64,000 nt of DNA from assembly GCF_900101905.1 (NCBI RefSeq), contig NZ_FNAJ01000001.1, positions 992,001 to 1,056,000 of the forward strand, in the 5' to 3' direction. Positions 24,889-35,656 of this stretch are shown here, in pieces (position 1 is the stretch's first letter; each line of letters begins with the position of its first letter). Below the pieces are notes generated by a model. That model did no database searches and was not told the DNA's origin. It saw nothing but the letters and a program-made list of their open reading frames with translations. This stretch comes from Myxococcus virescens (GTDB lineage Bacteria; Myxococcota; Myxococcia; Myxococcales; Myxococcaceae). The position numbers and the translations under genes are program-made.

Positions 24889-25755
24889 ATGGAATCTGTC
24901 GCCCGCTCCCAGACTTCAGCGCCTCGCCAGGTCGTACGGACCGTGCTTCATGAGGCCCTGGAGAGCAAACTCGGTGGGGAGGTCGTGGTCCGGTCCACCT
25001 CCGTGTCCGGACGGATCTTCGTGGTGGCGCGGAAGGTGGCCTGGGCGGTCCTCAACGGGCCGGGTGCGCTCAACTTCTCTTCGGTGCTCATCCGGGAGCG
25101 GGTGGTCAGCCGCGAGGACGTCGAGCAGGTGGTGGCGGAGTGCCGGCAGAGCGGGGGCAACTTCTGCGAGACGCTGGTGACGTGGGGCCTGGTTCCCCGG
25201 GACACCATGCGAGACCTGCTGCGCCGCCACATGTCGGAGCAGTTGGAGGCCTTGCTGTCGCTGACGGACGCCCAGGCCATGTTCGTTCCGCAGCCGCGCA
25301 CCTACTCCAGCCAACTGACGTATGGCCTGGATGAGCTGATTTCCACTGTCCCGAAGCCACCCACCCACCCGCTGGTAGAAAGCGATGTCATGGCGAACGT
25401 GAAGCAGTCCCTGGAAGAGACGCTGAAAATCGAAGGGGCCTTCGCGGCCTGTCTGGCGGACTCGAAGAGCGGCATGTGCCTGGGCAGCGTTGGCGGCAGC
25501 CCGGCCTTCAACATCGAGACGGCGGCGGCGGCCAACACCGAGGTCGTGCGCGCCAAGATGAAGGCCATGAGCCTGCTGGGCATCAAGGACCGCATCGAGG
25601 ACATCCTCATCACGCTCGGCGAGCAGTACCACCTCATCCGCCCGCTGTCGGGCAAGGAGGGCCTGTTCCTGTACGTGGCCCTGCACCGCGCCAGCGCCAA
25701 CCTGGCCATGGCCCGCTACAAGCTGTCCGAGGTCGAGAAGTCGCTTCAGGTGTGA
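24889..25755 (+). CDS. roadblock/LC7-domain protein with an N-terminal PATAN/DUF4388-like region
   Basis: 288 residues from the ATG at 24889; an in-frame ATG at 24829 (308 residues) overlaps the likely -10 element and is disfavoured. The N-terminal half (about 15-150) looks like a DUF4388/PATAN-type domain (SGRIFVVARKVAWAVLNGPG, FSSVLIRERVVSREDVEQVV). The C-terminal half (about 180-285) is a roadblock/LC7 fold (IEGAFAACLADSKSGMCLGS, YHLIRPLSGKEGLFLYVALH). Roadblock proteins in myxobacteria act as regulators of small Ras-like GTPases such as MglA; no GTPase gene is in the window. No signal peptide, so cytoplasmic. Confidence 0.82.
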   Translation: MESVARSQTSAPRQVVRTVLHEALESKLGGEVVVRSTSVSGRIFVVARKVAWAVLNGPGALNFSSVLIRERVVSREDVEQVVAECRQSGGNFCETLVTWGLVPRDTMRDLLRRHMSEQLEALLSLTDAQAMFVPQPRTYSSQLTYGLDELISTVPKPPTHPLVESDVMANVKQSLEETLKIEGAFAACLADSKSGMCLGSVGGSPAFNIETAAAANTEVVRAKMKAMSLLGIKDRIEDILITLGEQYHLIRPLSGKEGLFLYVALHRASANLAMARYKLSEVEKSLQV

Positions 25756-25998
25756 GCCGCCCCCAGGTGGATGAGCGCCCGCCCGCCAGCCGGGCGGCGC
25801 GCCCCACCCCGCCTCGGACGCGCCCGGGTGGATGCGCGCCAGGGCCCCTCCCCGTTAGTGAATGCAGCCCCTTCCTGTTGGCCCCCATGAAGTCCGTGCG
25901 ACCGCACGGCGCGGGTGGCCCCGGACGCGCCGGGAATGACGCGGCGCAATGACAGGTAGAGGAATGACACGTCCCACGAGGGGGGCAAGAGAGGCACC

Positions 25999-26235
25999 AT
26001 GTCCTGTCCACAGCCACGACCCACCGAGTTCCGCCTTCCGCTGCGGGCCGAGTCCTTCTCCATCGACGAGCACCGCAACGTGCACTGCCGCTTCTACGGC
26101 GGCTGCATCGACGTCGCGGTGAAGAAGGATTGGGATAGCTTCACCTGCGCCAAGTGCCCGCTGTTCCACGAGGACCAGGCCCCGGGCGCCAGCGCGTACG
26201 CCTTCAACCAGCCCGCGGATCCGGGCCGGCCCTAG
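25999..26235 (+). CDS. small cysteine-containing protein
   Basis: 78 residues with four cysteines in HCRFYGGCIDVA and FTCAKCPLFHE, the latter a CxxC knuckle, so it probably binds zinc. A GAGAGG lies just before the ATG at 25999. It is cytoplasmic by sequence and hydrophilic. The protein stands alone between the roadblock gene and the gene at 26425. No named family recognised. Confidence 0.65.
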   Translation: MSCPQPRPTEFRLPLRAESFSIDEHRNVHCRFYGGCIDVAVKKDWDSFTCAKCPLFHEDQAPGASAYAFNQPADPGRP

Positions 26236-26424
26236 CCGTCATTCGCGGACAGGCCCCGGCGGTGCGCGCTTCCATGGGACGAGGGAGCGCCCCACCGCCG
26301 GAGCCTCTGTTGACCAGCCCACGCGAAGCCGGGACTCCTGGAGGGAGTAGGCATGCGGGGCTCCTGACGCCAGCTTGGGCCCAACCTGCACGGGCGACTC
26401 CTCCGCCTGAAGGGAGAGGCCCCC

Positions 26425-27285
26425 ATGCTGCGCCAGCTCCTGCTCTCCGACTTCCGTTCCGAGGGCCCCACCGCCGGACATGGCTGGCCGCTGGTGCAGC
26501 ACACGTTTCCCACCGTGCAGCTCGCGCCCCTGGCCGCCGGGCGCGGGGGACGCGTGCTCCACCTGGACGCCTCCGAATGGAACGCGCCAGCCTTCGACCC
26601 CATCGCCTGGGACGCTCGCGTCTTCGAAGCGGCGGAGAGCACCGAATGGCTGTCCTTGCATCTGGACGGCGCGAGCTGTGAGGCGCTCGTCGTGGCCGCG
26701 CTGGAAATCCTCACCCGCTACCAATGTCTGGTGCGGCGCCGCAACGCGGCCTCGGCCACACCACTCTTCAGCCGGCTGCTGGCGCGGTACCGCTCGCTGC
26801 ATGATTTGGAGCAGCCCCGGGTGCGCGCGGAGTTCCACCGCGCGGTGGATGCCTGGCAATGGACGCTCCGGCTGCGGCCAGATGTGGACCTTCCGCCGCA
26901 GGCCGCGGCCTTCTTCCATGAAGGGGAGCAACCCACGACGCCGGTTCGCGCCGACCGCGCGGTGCAGGTGTTGGAGGAAGTCGGCGCGGATGACGCCACC
27001 TGCCGGCGCGTGCGGGAGTTGCTGACGCGCGACGCGCGCACCGCCAACGCGCGGGACGTGTCCCTGCTGGACACCGCGGACGCGCTGTCGTTCTTCTGCC
27101 GGGAGGCCTCCGCCTGGTTCCGCGAGGCCCCGCCCGAGCACCGCCGCCGTCAGGTGGCCCGGATGCTCGCGCGGCTGCGGCCCGAACACCTGCGCTGGTT
27201 GGGACACATGCGCCTGGCGCCGGCCGTGCGCGGCCAGCTCGAGGTCCTGGTGGCCGCCCACTTCCCGGTGGACGGCATGGCCTGA
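26425..27285 (+). CDS. conserved hypothetical helical protein, weakly DUF4202-like
   Basis: 286 residues; GAAGGGAGAGG sits upstream of the ATG at 26425. The C-terminal part is helical (RAVQVLEEVGADDATCRRV, LLDTADALSFFCREASAWF, RRRQVARMLARLRPEHLRWL). Its order of helices and the D-ADALSFF motif recall DUF4202 proteins, which have an HD-like fold, but the metal-binding His/Asp set is not clearly present, so this is only a weak suggestion. No signal peptide. It converges on the small membrane protein at 27315. Confidence 0.65.
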   Translation: MLRQLLLSDFRSEGPTAGHGWPLVQHTFPTVQLAPLAAGRGGRVLHLDASEWNAPAFDPIAWDARVFEAAESTEWLSLHLDGASCEALVVAALEILTRYQCLVRRRNAASATPLFSRLLARYRSLHDLEQPRVRAEFHRAVDAWQWTLRLRPDVDLPPQAAAFFHEGEQPTTPVRADRAVQVLEEVGADDATCRRVRELLTRDARTANARDVSLLDTADALSFFCREASAWFREAPPEHRRRQVARMLARLRPEHLRWLGHMRLAPAVRGQLEVLVAAHFPVDGMA

Positions 27286-27314
27286 GCTGGACGGCACGCG
27301 CGCGGCCGCCCACC

Positions 27315-27521
27315 CTACGCGTGAACGGTCCGGTCCGATGGGCAAGCAAAGGCGTTGTCGTTCATCGTGACGTCGCCCGTGATGCCAGCGGCCTGCTGTC
27401 GCTCGGTAATCTCGCGCAGGTTGCGCTCCTGCTTGTTCCCCATGGCTCCGCCCAGAATCACGCCCATGATGAGGACGGAGAAGATGACGACTCCCAGGAT
27501 GGTGGCGCCAAGGATTTCCAT
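27315..27521 (-). CDS. small single-span membrane protein
   Basis: 68 residues from the ATG at 27521; an in-frame start at 27614 would add a non-conserved-looking tail. Residues about 3-25 (ILGATILGVVIFSVLIMGVI) are one membrane helix, followed by a short hydrophilic tail with a single cysteine (NDNAFACPSDRTVHA). It lies between the phosphorelay operon and the gene ending at 27285, with about 150 bp to each coding start or stop on the right. Function unknown. Confidence 0.6.
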   Translation of the reverse strand: MEILGATILGVVIFSVLIMGVILGGAMGNKQERNLREITERQQAAGITGDVTMNDNAFACPSDRTVHA

Positions 27522-27672
27522 GAGCTGACCCTCGCTTGCTGGGGCCGCGCGCCACGGAGGCGAGCACGGCCACGTTGCCTTCACCCTGAAAAGATGTGTC
27601 GTCCCGCCGTTCACGGCGCTGCTTCCCCGGACGTCCCAGGCAGGGACGTCCGCCCGCCCAGCAGACAGGCGG

Positions 27673-28815
27673 CTAACGCGGAAGCATGTCTGGCTTCTCG
27701 AAGCGAGGCAGACACAGCCAGAAGCGCGTGCCCTCTTCCGGCGTGGACGTCACCTGCACCAGGCCGCCGTGGGCCCGCACGATTTCGTGGGTGATGTAGA
27801 GCCCCAACCCCAGCCCGTTGCGCTGCGCGCTGCGCATGTCCTGCGCGCGCACGAAGGGGTCGAAGATGTGAGGCAGCCGCTCCTGGGGAATGGGCAACCC
27901 CCAGTTGTGCACCTCCATCCGGACGCCGCCCTCCACATCGCGCACGGACACGCTGACGGACGTGTCCTCGGGCGAATACTGCACGGCGTTGCCCACCAGG
28001 TTGGAGGCCGCCTGGGCGATGCGGTCCGCGTCCCATTCGCCCCAGCCATTTCCGGACAGGGCCAGCTCGAAGCGGCGCATGGGGTGCGCCACCTCCAGCT
28101 CCTCCACCACCTGCCGCAACACTTCGTGCAGGTTCACCCGGGCGCGCGTCAGCGGGTAGCCGCCGCCCAGCCGGGTGCGCGTGAAGTCCAGCAAGTCGTT
28201 GATCATCCGCGCCATCCGGTCCGCGGAGATGGAGATGCGGTTGACGGCCTTGCGCTGCGGCTCCGCCAGCCCGCCGTAGCGCAGCAGCAGGGCCGCGTTG
28301 CCGGAGATGGCCTGCAACGGGTTGCGCAGGTCATGCCCGAGGACGCCCAGGAACTGCTCGCGGAACACCGCCGTCTGCCGCGCCGCTTCCTCGCGCTTGA
28401 GCCCCTCCTCCACCCGCTTGCGCTCGATGGCGTAGCGCAGCGCCCGCACCAGCAGCGGCCCCGTCACCTGCCCCTTCACCAGGTAGTCCTGCGCGCCCTC
28501 GTGCACCGCCTGCACCGCGAGCTGCTCGTCGTCCGTGCCGGTGAGCACCACCAGCGGCACCGACGGCGCGGCGTTGAGCAGCAGGGGGATGTTGGCCAGC
28601 CCCTGCCCGTCCGGCAGCGACAAGTCCAACAGCACCGCGTCCACGCCCGCGCCGCCCAGCACGCGCACCGCGTCCGCCAGCCGCTCCACGTGGAGGACGT
28701 CGAAGCGCGCGGTGGCAATCTCCTTCAGCTCCTCCTGGAGCAGCCGCGCGTCGCCCGCGTTGTCCTCCACCAGCAACAGGCGCAGGGGGCGCCCATCCAT
28801 GCTCCAGTCGCTCAT
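27673..28815 (-). CDS. REC-histidine kinase hybrid (receiver at the N-terminus)
   Basis: 380 residues. A receiver domain at about 12-130 has the acidic pocket (LLVEDN), phospho-acceptor Asp64 ([10 protein letters not shown]) and lysine (YLVKG). A HisKA domain follows with His161 ([12 protein letters not shown]), then an HATPase domain at about 250-370 with the N-box ([11 protein letters not shown]) and G-box (GLGLGLYI). There is no membrane helix, so it is cytoplasmic. Its ATG overlaps the stop of the Rcp1-like regulator in ATGA, so the three genes 31865 to 27673 form one operon. It probably receives phosphate on Asp64 and signals by its own kinase core; the output is unknown. Confidence 0.92.
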   Translation of the reverse strand: MSDWSMDGRPLRLLLVEDNAGDARLLQEELKEIATARFDVLHVERLADAVRVLGGAGVDAVLLDLSLPDGQGLANIPLLLNAAPSVPLVVLTGTDDEQLAVQAVHEGAQDYLVKGQVTGPLLVRALRYAIERKRVEEGLKREEAARQTAVFREQFLGVLGHDLRNPLQAISGNAALLLRYGGLAEPQRKAVNRISISADRMARMINDLLDFTRTRLGGGYPLTRARVNLHEVLRQVVEELEVAHPMRRFELALSGNGWGEWDADRIAQAASNLVGNAVQYSPEDTSVSVSVRDVEGGVRMEVHNWGLPIPQERLPHIFDPFVRAQDMRSAQRNGLGLGLYITHEIVRAHGGLVQVTSTPEEGTRFWLCLPRFEKPDMLPR

Positions 28816-29270
28816 GGCGCCTCGGGTCTGGGGGGCAGCCGGACGACGGACAACCAGAAGTCGTCAATGGAGCGCACGACGGAAATGAACTGCTCCAGGT
28901 CCACCGGCTTGGCGATGTAGCAGTTCGCGTGCAGGTCGTAGGTGCGCAGGATGTCCTCTTCCGCCTTCGACGTGGTGAGCACCACCACTGGGATGCGGCG
29001 CAAGGCCGGGTCGACCTTGATTTCCGCCAGCACCTCGCGCCCATCCTTCCGGGGCAGGTTGAGGTCCAGCAGGATGAGGTCGGGCTGGGCGGCGTCCGCA
29101 TACGCGCCCTGGCGTCGCAGGAAGGCCAGCGCCTCCACGCCGTCGCGCGCCACCGACAGGCGGTTGCGCACCTTCCCCTCCTTGAGGGCCTCAATGGTCA
29201 ACCGCACGTCGCCGGGGTTGTCCTCCACCAGGAGGATTTCAATCGGGCTGCCAGTCACGTCGGGACGCAT
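28812..29270 (-). CDS. Rcp1-like single-domain response regulator
   Basis: 152 residues made of one receiver domain: acidic pocket ([10 protein letters not shown]), phospho-acceptor Asp69 ([13 protein letters not shown]), the threonine of VVLTTSK, and Lys120 (YIAKPVD). The form [13 protein letters not shown] with [10 protein letters not shown] is typical of Rcp1-type regulators paired with phytochrome-like kinases. There is no DNA-binding or enzymatic output domain, so it should pass phosphate between the kinase upstream (29274-31865) and the hybrid downstream. Its start lies three bases past the kinase stop and it overlaps the hybrid's start by four. Confidence 0.93.
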   Translation of the reverse strand: MRPDVTGSPIEILLVEDNPGDVRLTIEALKEGKVRNRLSVARDGVEALAFLRRQGAYADAAQPDLILLDLNLPRKDGREVLAEIKVDPALRRIPVVVLTTSKAEEDILRTYDLHANCYIAKPVDLEQFISVVRSIDDFWLSVVRLPPRPEAP

Positions 29271-29273
29271 GTC

Positions 29274-31865
29274 TCAAGACTCCGGATGGGACGGTGCGGC
29301 GGGCAGCGTGAACCAGAAGGCCGTGCCTTCACCTGGCTGGGACTCCACGCCGATGCGGCCACCATGGCGCTCGACGATTTTCTTGCAGATGGCCAGGCCA
29401 ATCCCCGTGCCCGGGTACTCCGCCTTGCCGTGGAGCCGCTGGAAGATGACGAAGATGCGCTCGAAGTACTCGGGGGCGATGCCAATGCCCCAGTCGCGCA
29501 CGGTGAAGCGGACCTCTTCTCCCCGCGGCTCGGCGCGCACTCGCACCCGGGGCGGCGCGGCGCCGTGGAACTTGAGCGCGTTGCCCACCAGGTTCTGGAA
29601 CAGCTGCGTGAGCTGCGTCTCGTCCGCGAGCACCGCCGGCAGCGGGCCGTGCTCCACCGAAGCATGTGTCTCCTGGATGGCCGCCTGCAGGTTCGCGGTC
29701 GCCCGCTCCAGCGCCCGTCCCGCGTCGCATGGGCGGATGCCCCGGCCCTGCGTGCCCACCCGCGAATAGGTCAGCAGGTCCTGGATGAGCCGCTGCATGC
29801 GGTTCACGCCATCCACCGCGTAGTGGATGAACTCGTCCGCGTCCGCGTCCAGCTTGCCCTTGTAGCGCCGGCCCAGCAGTTGGGTGTAGCTGGCCACCAT
29901 GCGCAGCGGCTCCTGCAAGTCGTGCGAGGCCACGTAGGCGAACTGCTGGAGCTCTTCGTTGGAGCGCGCCAGCTCCTGGGCGCGCTGCTGCGACCCCTCC
30001 TCGGCGCGGCGGCGCTCCACGCCCTGGGCGATGGCATCCGACACCGCCGCCAGCGCGGCCGCCGCGTCCTCGCCCAGCGGCTCCCTGCAATAGACGCCGA
30101 GCACCCCCACCAGTTGCCCACGCACCATCAGCGGCATGCCCGAGAACGCGCGCACGCCCGCCTCCTCCAACCAGGCGCGGTCCAGGACGCGCGTGTCGTG
30201 GGTCAGGTCGTCCACGCGGAGCTGGGTGCGCAGGCGGGCCACCTCGCTCACCATGCTGGGGCCGTCCACCCGGACCCGCATCCACTTGTCGCGCGGCGGC
30301 GCGGTGGGGCCCGCGTTTCCCGCCAGCTCCAAGGTGTGGCTGTCGCGCGAGTACAGCCACAGCCGCGCCGTCTGCGCCTCCAGGTGCGTCACCAGGGCGT
30401 CAGCGCAGTCCTGGAGAATCTCCGGCAAGGCGTCCTCGCGAGCCAGGGCGAGGCTCACCTCCGCGCGCAGCGCTTCCAGCCTGCGTGCGGCCGCCTCACG
30501 TTCCAGACGGCGGGCGGCGTCCTCCACCTGGCGCTGGGCGGAGATGTCCGTGGTGGTGCCCACCCATTCGCGCACGCCGCCGTCCGGATTGAGCACCGGC
30601 ACCGCGCGCACGCGCACGGGGGTGTAGTGCCCGTCCGGACGGGACAGGCGGTACTCCGTGTCATAGGGGCGGCGCTGCTCCACCGCGGCGAACCAGCTCC
30701 GCGCCGCCCTGTCCCGGTCCTCCGGGTGCACGGCCGAAAGCCACTCGAGTCCCCGCCACTGCGCATACGTCCGTCCGGTGAAGGCGCGCCAGGAAGGGCT
30801 GTCCTCCTCGATGTCGCCGTCGGGGCGCGTCACCCAGACGGCCTGGGTGGAGGCGGTGACCAGCGAGCGGAAGCGCAGCTCCATCCGCCGCGCGTCCTTG
30901 ATGAGCCGGGCGTTGTCCAGCGCCACCGCAGCGCGCTCGGCCAACTGCGTGGCGAGCAGGAGGTCCGCCTGGGCGAAGCGCCGGCCTGACTCCGCGTGCA
31001 CCAGCGACAGCGCGCCAATGGTGCGGCCTCGCGCGGTCAGCGGCACCATCATGGCGGAGCGCAGCCCCAGCTGCCGCAAGATGCGCAGGTGCTCCGCGTC
31101 ACGGGCCCCGGCCACCAGCAGCGCGTCCGGGACATCATTGAGCACCATCGGCGTCCCCGTGCGGATGACGGACAACACGCCGGAGGGGTCTTCATGGCGC
31201 GGCGGGTAGCGCACGCGCAGCTCCTCCGCGTAGCGCACCTTCTCCGGGTCCACGTGGGCCACGCTCACCTGGCGCGTGGAGCCATCCTCGTAGGCGATTT
31301 CGATGGCGCACCAATCCGCCAGCGACGGCACCACCAGCCGCGTCAGCGCCGCGAGCGTGGCCTCGTAATCCAGCGAGGACGACGACAGCAGCGCGCCCGC
31401 CTCGGCCAGCACGCGCAGGGACTCCGCGGCGCGCTTCTGCTCCTCGATGTCCGTGCAGGTGCCGAACCACTTGACGATGCGTCCGCTGTCGTCGCGCACC
31501 GGGTGCGCCCGTCCCAGGTGCCAGCGCCACACGCCGTCATGCCGGCGGCAGCGGTACTCCACCTCATAGGGTTCACCGGTGCGCAGGGAATCCGCCCAGC
31601 GCCGGCCCGCCACCTCCAGGTCATCGGGGTGGAACGCCAACCGCCAGCCCGCCCCCAGTGACTGCTCGGGGGTGAGCCCCGTGTAGGCGTACCAACGGGC
31701 GTTGTAGTACTCGGGGTGGCCGTCCGCGCGGGTGACCCAGATGAGCTGGGGGATGCTCTCGAAGAGCAACTGCAAGGCGTCTACGCCAGGAAGCGCCGGC
31801 ACCGGGCGCTGGGATTCCGGGGCCGCAGCCGGAGGACTACGGAGGGGGTGCGTCATGGAAGGCAC
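29274..31865 (-). CDS. PAS-GAF-PAS-GAF sensor histidine kinase
   Basis: 863 residues, no membrane helix. Domain order: PAS at about 26-142 (LFESIPQLIWVTRADG, with the PAC form FGTCTDIEEQKRA), GAF at about 150-305, PAS at about 310-430 (WVGTTTDISAQRQ), GAF at about 440-600, HisKA at about 625-695 with VASHDLQEPLRMV, and HATPase with N-box (QNLVGNALKFH) and G-boxes (RDWGIGIA, GTGIGLAIC). The HDLQEPLR motif is typical of phytochrome-type kinases, but no bilin-binding GAF cysteine can be picked out with confidence. It is the first gene of an operon with an Rcp1-like regulator and a REC-kinase hybrid. Ligand unknown. Confidence 0.93.
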   Translation of the reverse strand: MPSMTHPLRSPPAAAPESQRPVPALPGVDALQLLFESIPQLIWVTRADGHPEYYNARWYAYTGLTPEQSLGAGWRLAFHPDDLEVAGRRWADSLRTGEPYEVEYRCRRHDGVWRWHLGRAHPVRDDSGRIVKWFGTCTDIEEQKRAAESLRVLAEAGALLSSSSLDYEATLAALTRLVVPSLADWCAIEIAYEDGSTRQVSVAHVDPEKVRYAEELRVRYPPRHEDPSGVLSVIRTGTPMVLNDVPDALLVAGARDAEHLRILRQLGLRSAMMVPLTARGRTIGALSLVHAESGRRFAQADLLLATQLAERAAVALDNARLIKDARRMELRFRSLVTASTQAVWVTRPDGDIEEDSPSWRAFTGRTYAQWRGLEWLSAVHPEDRDRAARSWFAAVEQRRPYDTEYRLSRPDGHYTPVRVRAVPVLNPDGGVREWVGTTTDISAQRQVEDAARRLEREAAARRLEALRAEVSLALAREDALPEILQDCADALVTHLEAQTARLWLYSRDSHTLELAGNAGPTAPPRDKWMRVRVDGPSMVSEVARLRTQLRVDDLTHDTRVLDRAWLEEAGVRAFSGMPLMVRGQLVGVLGVYCREPLGEDAAAALAAVSDAIAQGVERRRAEEGSQQRAQELARSNEELQQFAYVASHDLQEPLRMVASYTQLLGRRYKGKLDADADEFIHYAVDGVNRMQRLIQDLLTYSRVGTQGRGIRPCDAGRALERATANLQAAIQETHASVEHGPLPAVLADETQLTQLFQNLVGNALKFHGAAPPRVRVRAEPRGEEVRFTVRDWGIGIAPEYFERIFVIFQRLHGKAEYPGTGIGLAICKKIVERHGGRIGVESQPGEGTAFWFTLPAAPSHPES

Positions 31866-32534
31866 CCGACCTTAACAGCCCGCACGGGCCCCACCCTCCT
31901 GGCGGGAGACGGCTTTTCAACAGCCGACAGTCCCCGGGCGGGGTGAGTCCCACGCCGGGCGGCCAGGGAGGCGGGCACCTCAGCGGCCCGTGTCAATGCC
32001 CCACGGTCGTAGATGCCTGTCATGACACGGACAAATCAGACAGACCCATCGCCCGCCATGGCAAACAGCTCCAGAATCCTCCCATACAAAGACATCAAAC
32101 GAGGGAGCCATGGCACACAGCCGCCAAAGCCTGTCACCTCGACGCGATAAGAGACGATGGAGGACGTTGGCATCGGCGTCCGCCCGCTGTACGCGGAGCG
32201 GCTGGGAATCAGCAGGCGGGCAGGCGGGCCCTCTTTGTCTTTGCCGCACTGCCACCCTCCGGCCAGGGAACGAGCAACTCCCACATGGCGGGTTCGGGGG
32301 AGGGACACCACCTTCCGCAAGCGGATATCGCCTGAGAGGGATAGGCCGCGTGAGGAGCGTGACACCCCCATGTGGAGCCCATCTCCCCGTCGAGTTCGTC
32401 CCGCGCCGTGGCGCGTGCGGGGGGGCACGCGTGCATCCGCGCGGCCCCTGGCGGCCCCGCCGGCGACGTCCCGTCCCCTGGACACACATGCACCGCTGCG
32501 CCCCTATCGGGGACGGCCGCATGGCGTGTCCTCC
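31866..32534. other. about 670 bp without a convincing gene
   Basis: The region between the kinase start and the small open reading frame at 32535. Long shadow frames exist on both strands, but their sequences are Arg/Pro/Ser-rich with no domain character. It contains the palindrome at 32018-32027, likely part of the kinase operon's control region, and an AT-richer stretch at about 32020-32110. No RNA gene seen. Confidence 0.5.
32018..32027. promoter_or_regulatory. TGTCATGACA palindrome upstream of the kinase operon
   Basis: A perfect 10-bp palindrome about 150 bp upstream of the kinase start at 31865, in an AT-richer stretch. Such sites are common in operators, but a 10-bp palindrome may occur by chance, so this is a weak call. 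Confidence 0.3.
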
Positions 32535-32843
32535 ATGGCCTGTGGGCTGTCGCTCACCGCATTGGGCGGCGCCGGCATCCAGGTGCTGGGCCCTTCCTGT
32601 CTGGAGCGGCTGCGTCGGCGGAAGCGGGGGCACCATCGCTGGTGGCACCGCTCCCAGGAGCCGCTGATGGAGTCCATGGAGACGGCCCTGACCATGGCGC
32701 TGCTCGGCGTGTCCGTCCTGCCGCTGGTGGGTGACGACAGTCCACCGGACGAGTGGACCGCCCGGCCCGACGCGGTGCGCGACCTCCGGGACGACGCTCC
32801 GGACGACGACCTCGATTTCGAGTCTGCCTTCGCGTCCTACTGA
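32535..32843 (+). CDS. small hypothetical protein with two hydrophobic stretches and an acidic tail
   Basis: 102 residues from the ATG at 32535. From here on, third-position G/C is high and the protein has two modest hydrophobic segments (ACGLSLTALGGAGIQVLG; METALTMALLGVSVLPLVG), a basic, Trp-containing loop between them (RRRKRGHHRWWHR), and a very acidic C-terminus (DDAPDDDLDFES). The frame is open further upstream to 32157, including an ATG at 32370 with GAGGAG before it, but codon use there is poor. No family recognised. It ends 21 bp before the acyl-CoA dehydrogenase start. Confidence 0.4.
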   Translation: MACGLSLTALGGAGIQVLGPSCLERLRRRKRGHHRWWHRSQEPLMESMETALTMALLGVSVLPLVGDDSPPDEWTARPDAVRDLRDDAPDDDLDFESAFASY

Positions 32844-32864
32844 CGCGCCTGTTAACACCGGGGC

Positions 32865-34673
<1,809 letters not shown>

Positions 34674-34730
34674 GACGACGCCTCCGACGATTCTCCTGCA
34701 TGAATCGTTGGAGCTCGTAAGATGTAAAGC

Positions 34731-35540
34731 GTGACTGTTTCTTTCCACCTGTGCCAGCCCGGTGGAGGCGCGTCGTGCGGAGCCTGCTGCGGCCTCTACA
34801 ACTTCCGGGACCATTCCCGCCTGGCCGTGGCGGAGCAGCTCTCCATGCAGACGGAGCGCCTGCGCCGCGTGCCCTGGGAAGCCTCTGCGTGGCAGGAAGC
34901 CGCCCGTGAGCTGCTGGCGGCCCGGCGCGCCGAGCCCATGTTCTCCGCCGTGCGGGTATGTCCGCTGCTGGGCTTCCTGGACAACGAGCGCAAGCAGGTA
35001 GGCTGCCTGGCCCACCCCCTGGTGACGGGCGGGACGGACCTGCGGGACTGCGGCGTGTACCGCTCGTCCGTCTGTGAGACGTTCACCTGTCCCTCGTTCG
35101 GTTGGCTGACGGACGCCCAGGCGAGGCTGGTGCAGGTGGCCTGCGCGGACTGGTACCTCTACGGGCTGGTCATCACCGACGTGGAGTTCGTCCGCGGCTG
35201 CCTGCGCCTGTTGGAGTGGGAGCTGGCCGGGCCCGCGCGTCCGGAAGTGCTGATGGAGCAGCCGGAGGCGCTCGCCGCGATACGGCGGATGTTCGCCCTG
35301 AAGGAGACGGCGCCGCGACGGGGCACGAACGCCACGGTGTTCGGCCGCTTCAACCGGGACGCCGATGGCGAGCCCGTGCCGCGCACCGTGGACTACGTGA
35401 AGCTGGGCGTGCGCGCGTCGCCGGAAGACGACGTGGTGCTGTGCCTGGGCTATGCGCCGAAGGACGCCACGGAGCTGATGGGCGCGCGCGAACTGGTGCG
35501 CTCACACGTGAAGGCCGTGGCCCGCGCGCTGGCGGCGTGA
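34731..35540 (+). CDS. YkgJ-like cysteine-cluster protein
   Basis: 269 residues from a GTG at 34731, preceded by an AT-rich leader. The N-terminus has a CxnCxxCC cluster (Cys8, Cys16, Cys19, Cys20 in CQPGGGASCGACCGLY), and further cysteines follow (RVCPLLGF, GCLAHP, DCGVYRSSVCETFTCPS), the pattern of the YkgJ family, which probably binds zinc or an Fe-S cluster. The C-terminal 130 residues have no recognised motif. No membrane segment. Function of this family is unknown; role in metal or cofactor handling is guesswork. Confidence 0.75.
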   Translation: MTVSFHLCQPGGGASCGACCGLYNFRDHSRLAVAEQLSMQTERLRRVPWEASAWQEAARELLAARRAEPMFSAVRVCPLLGFLDNERKQVGCLAHPLVTGGTDLRDCGVYRSSVCETFTCPSFGWLTDAQARLVQVACADWYLYGLVITDVEFVRGCLRLLEWELAGPARPEVLMEQPEALAAIRRMFALKETAPRRGTNATVFGRFNRDADGEPVPRTVDYVKLGVRASPEDDVVLCLGYAPKDATELMGARELVRSHVKAVARALAA

Positions 35541-35656
35541 CGAGTGTCCAATCGTCATCGCGGATTTCCAACGCACGGCTCCCACTGAGGGGCCGGCGCA
35601 CACAGCTTGCATTGGAAGCCGCGAAACGGAACGCGTGGGAACTCGAGGGGCACAGG

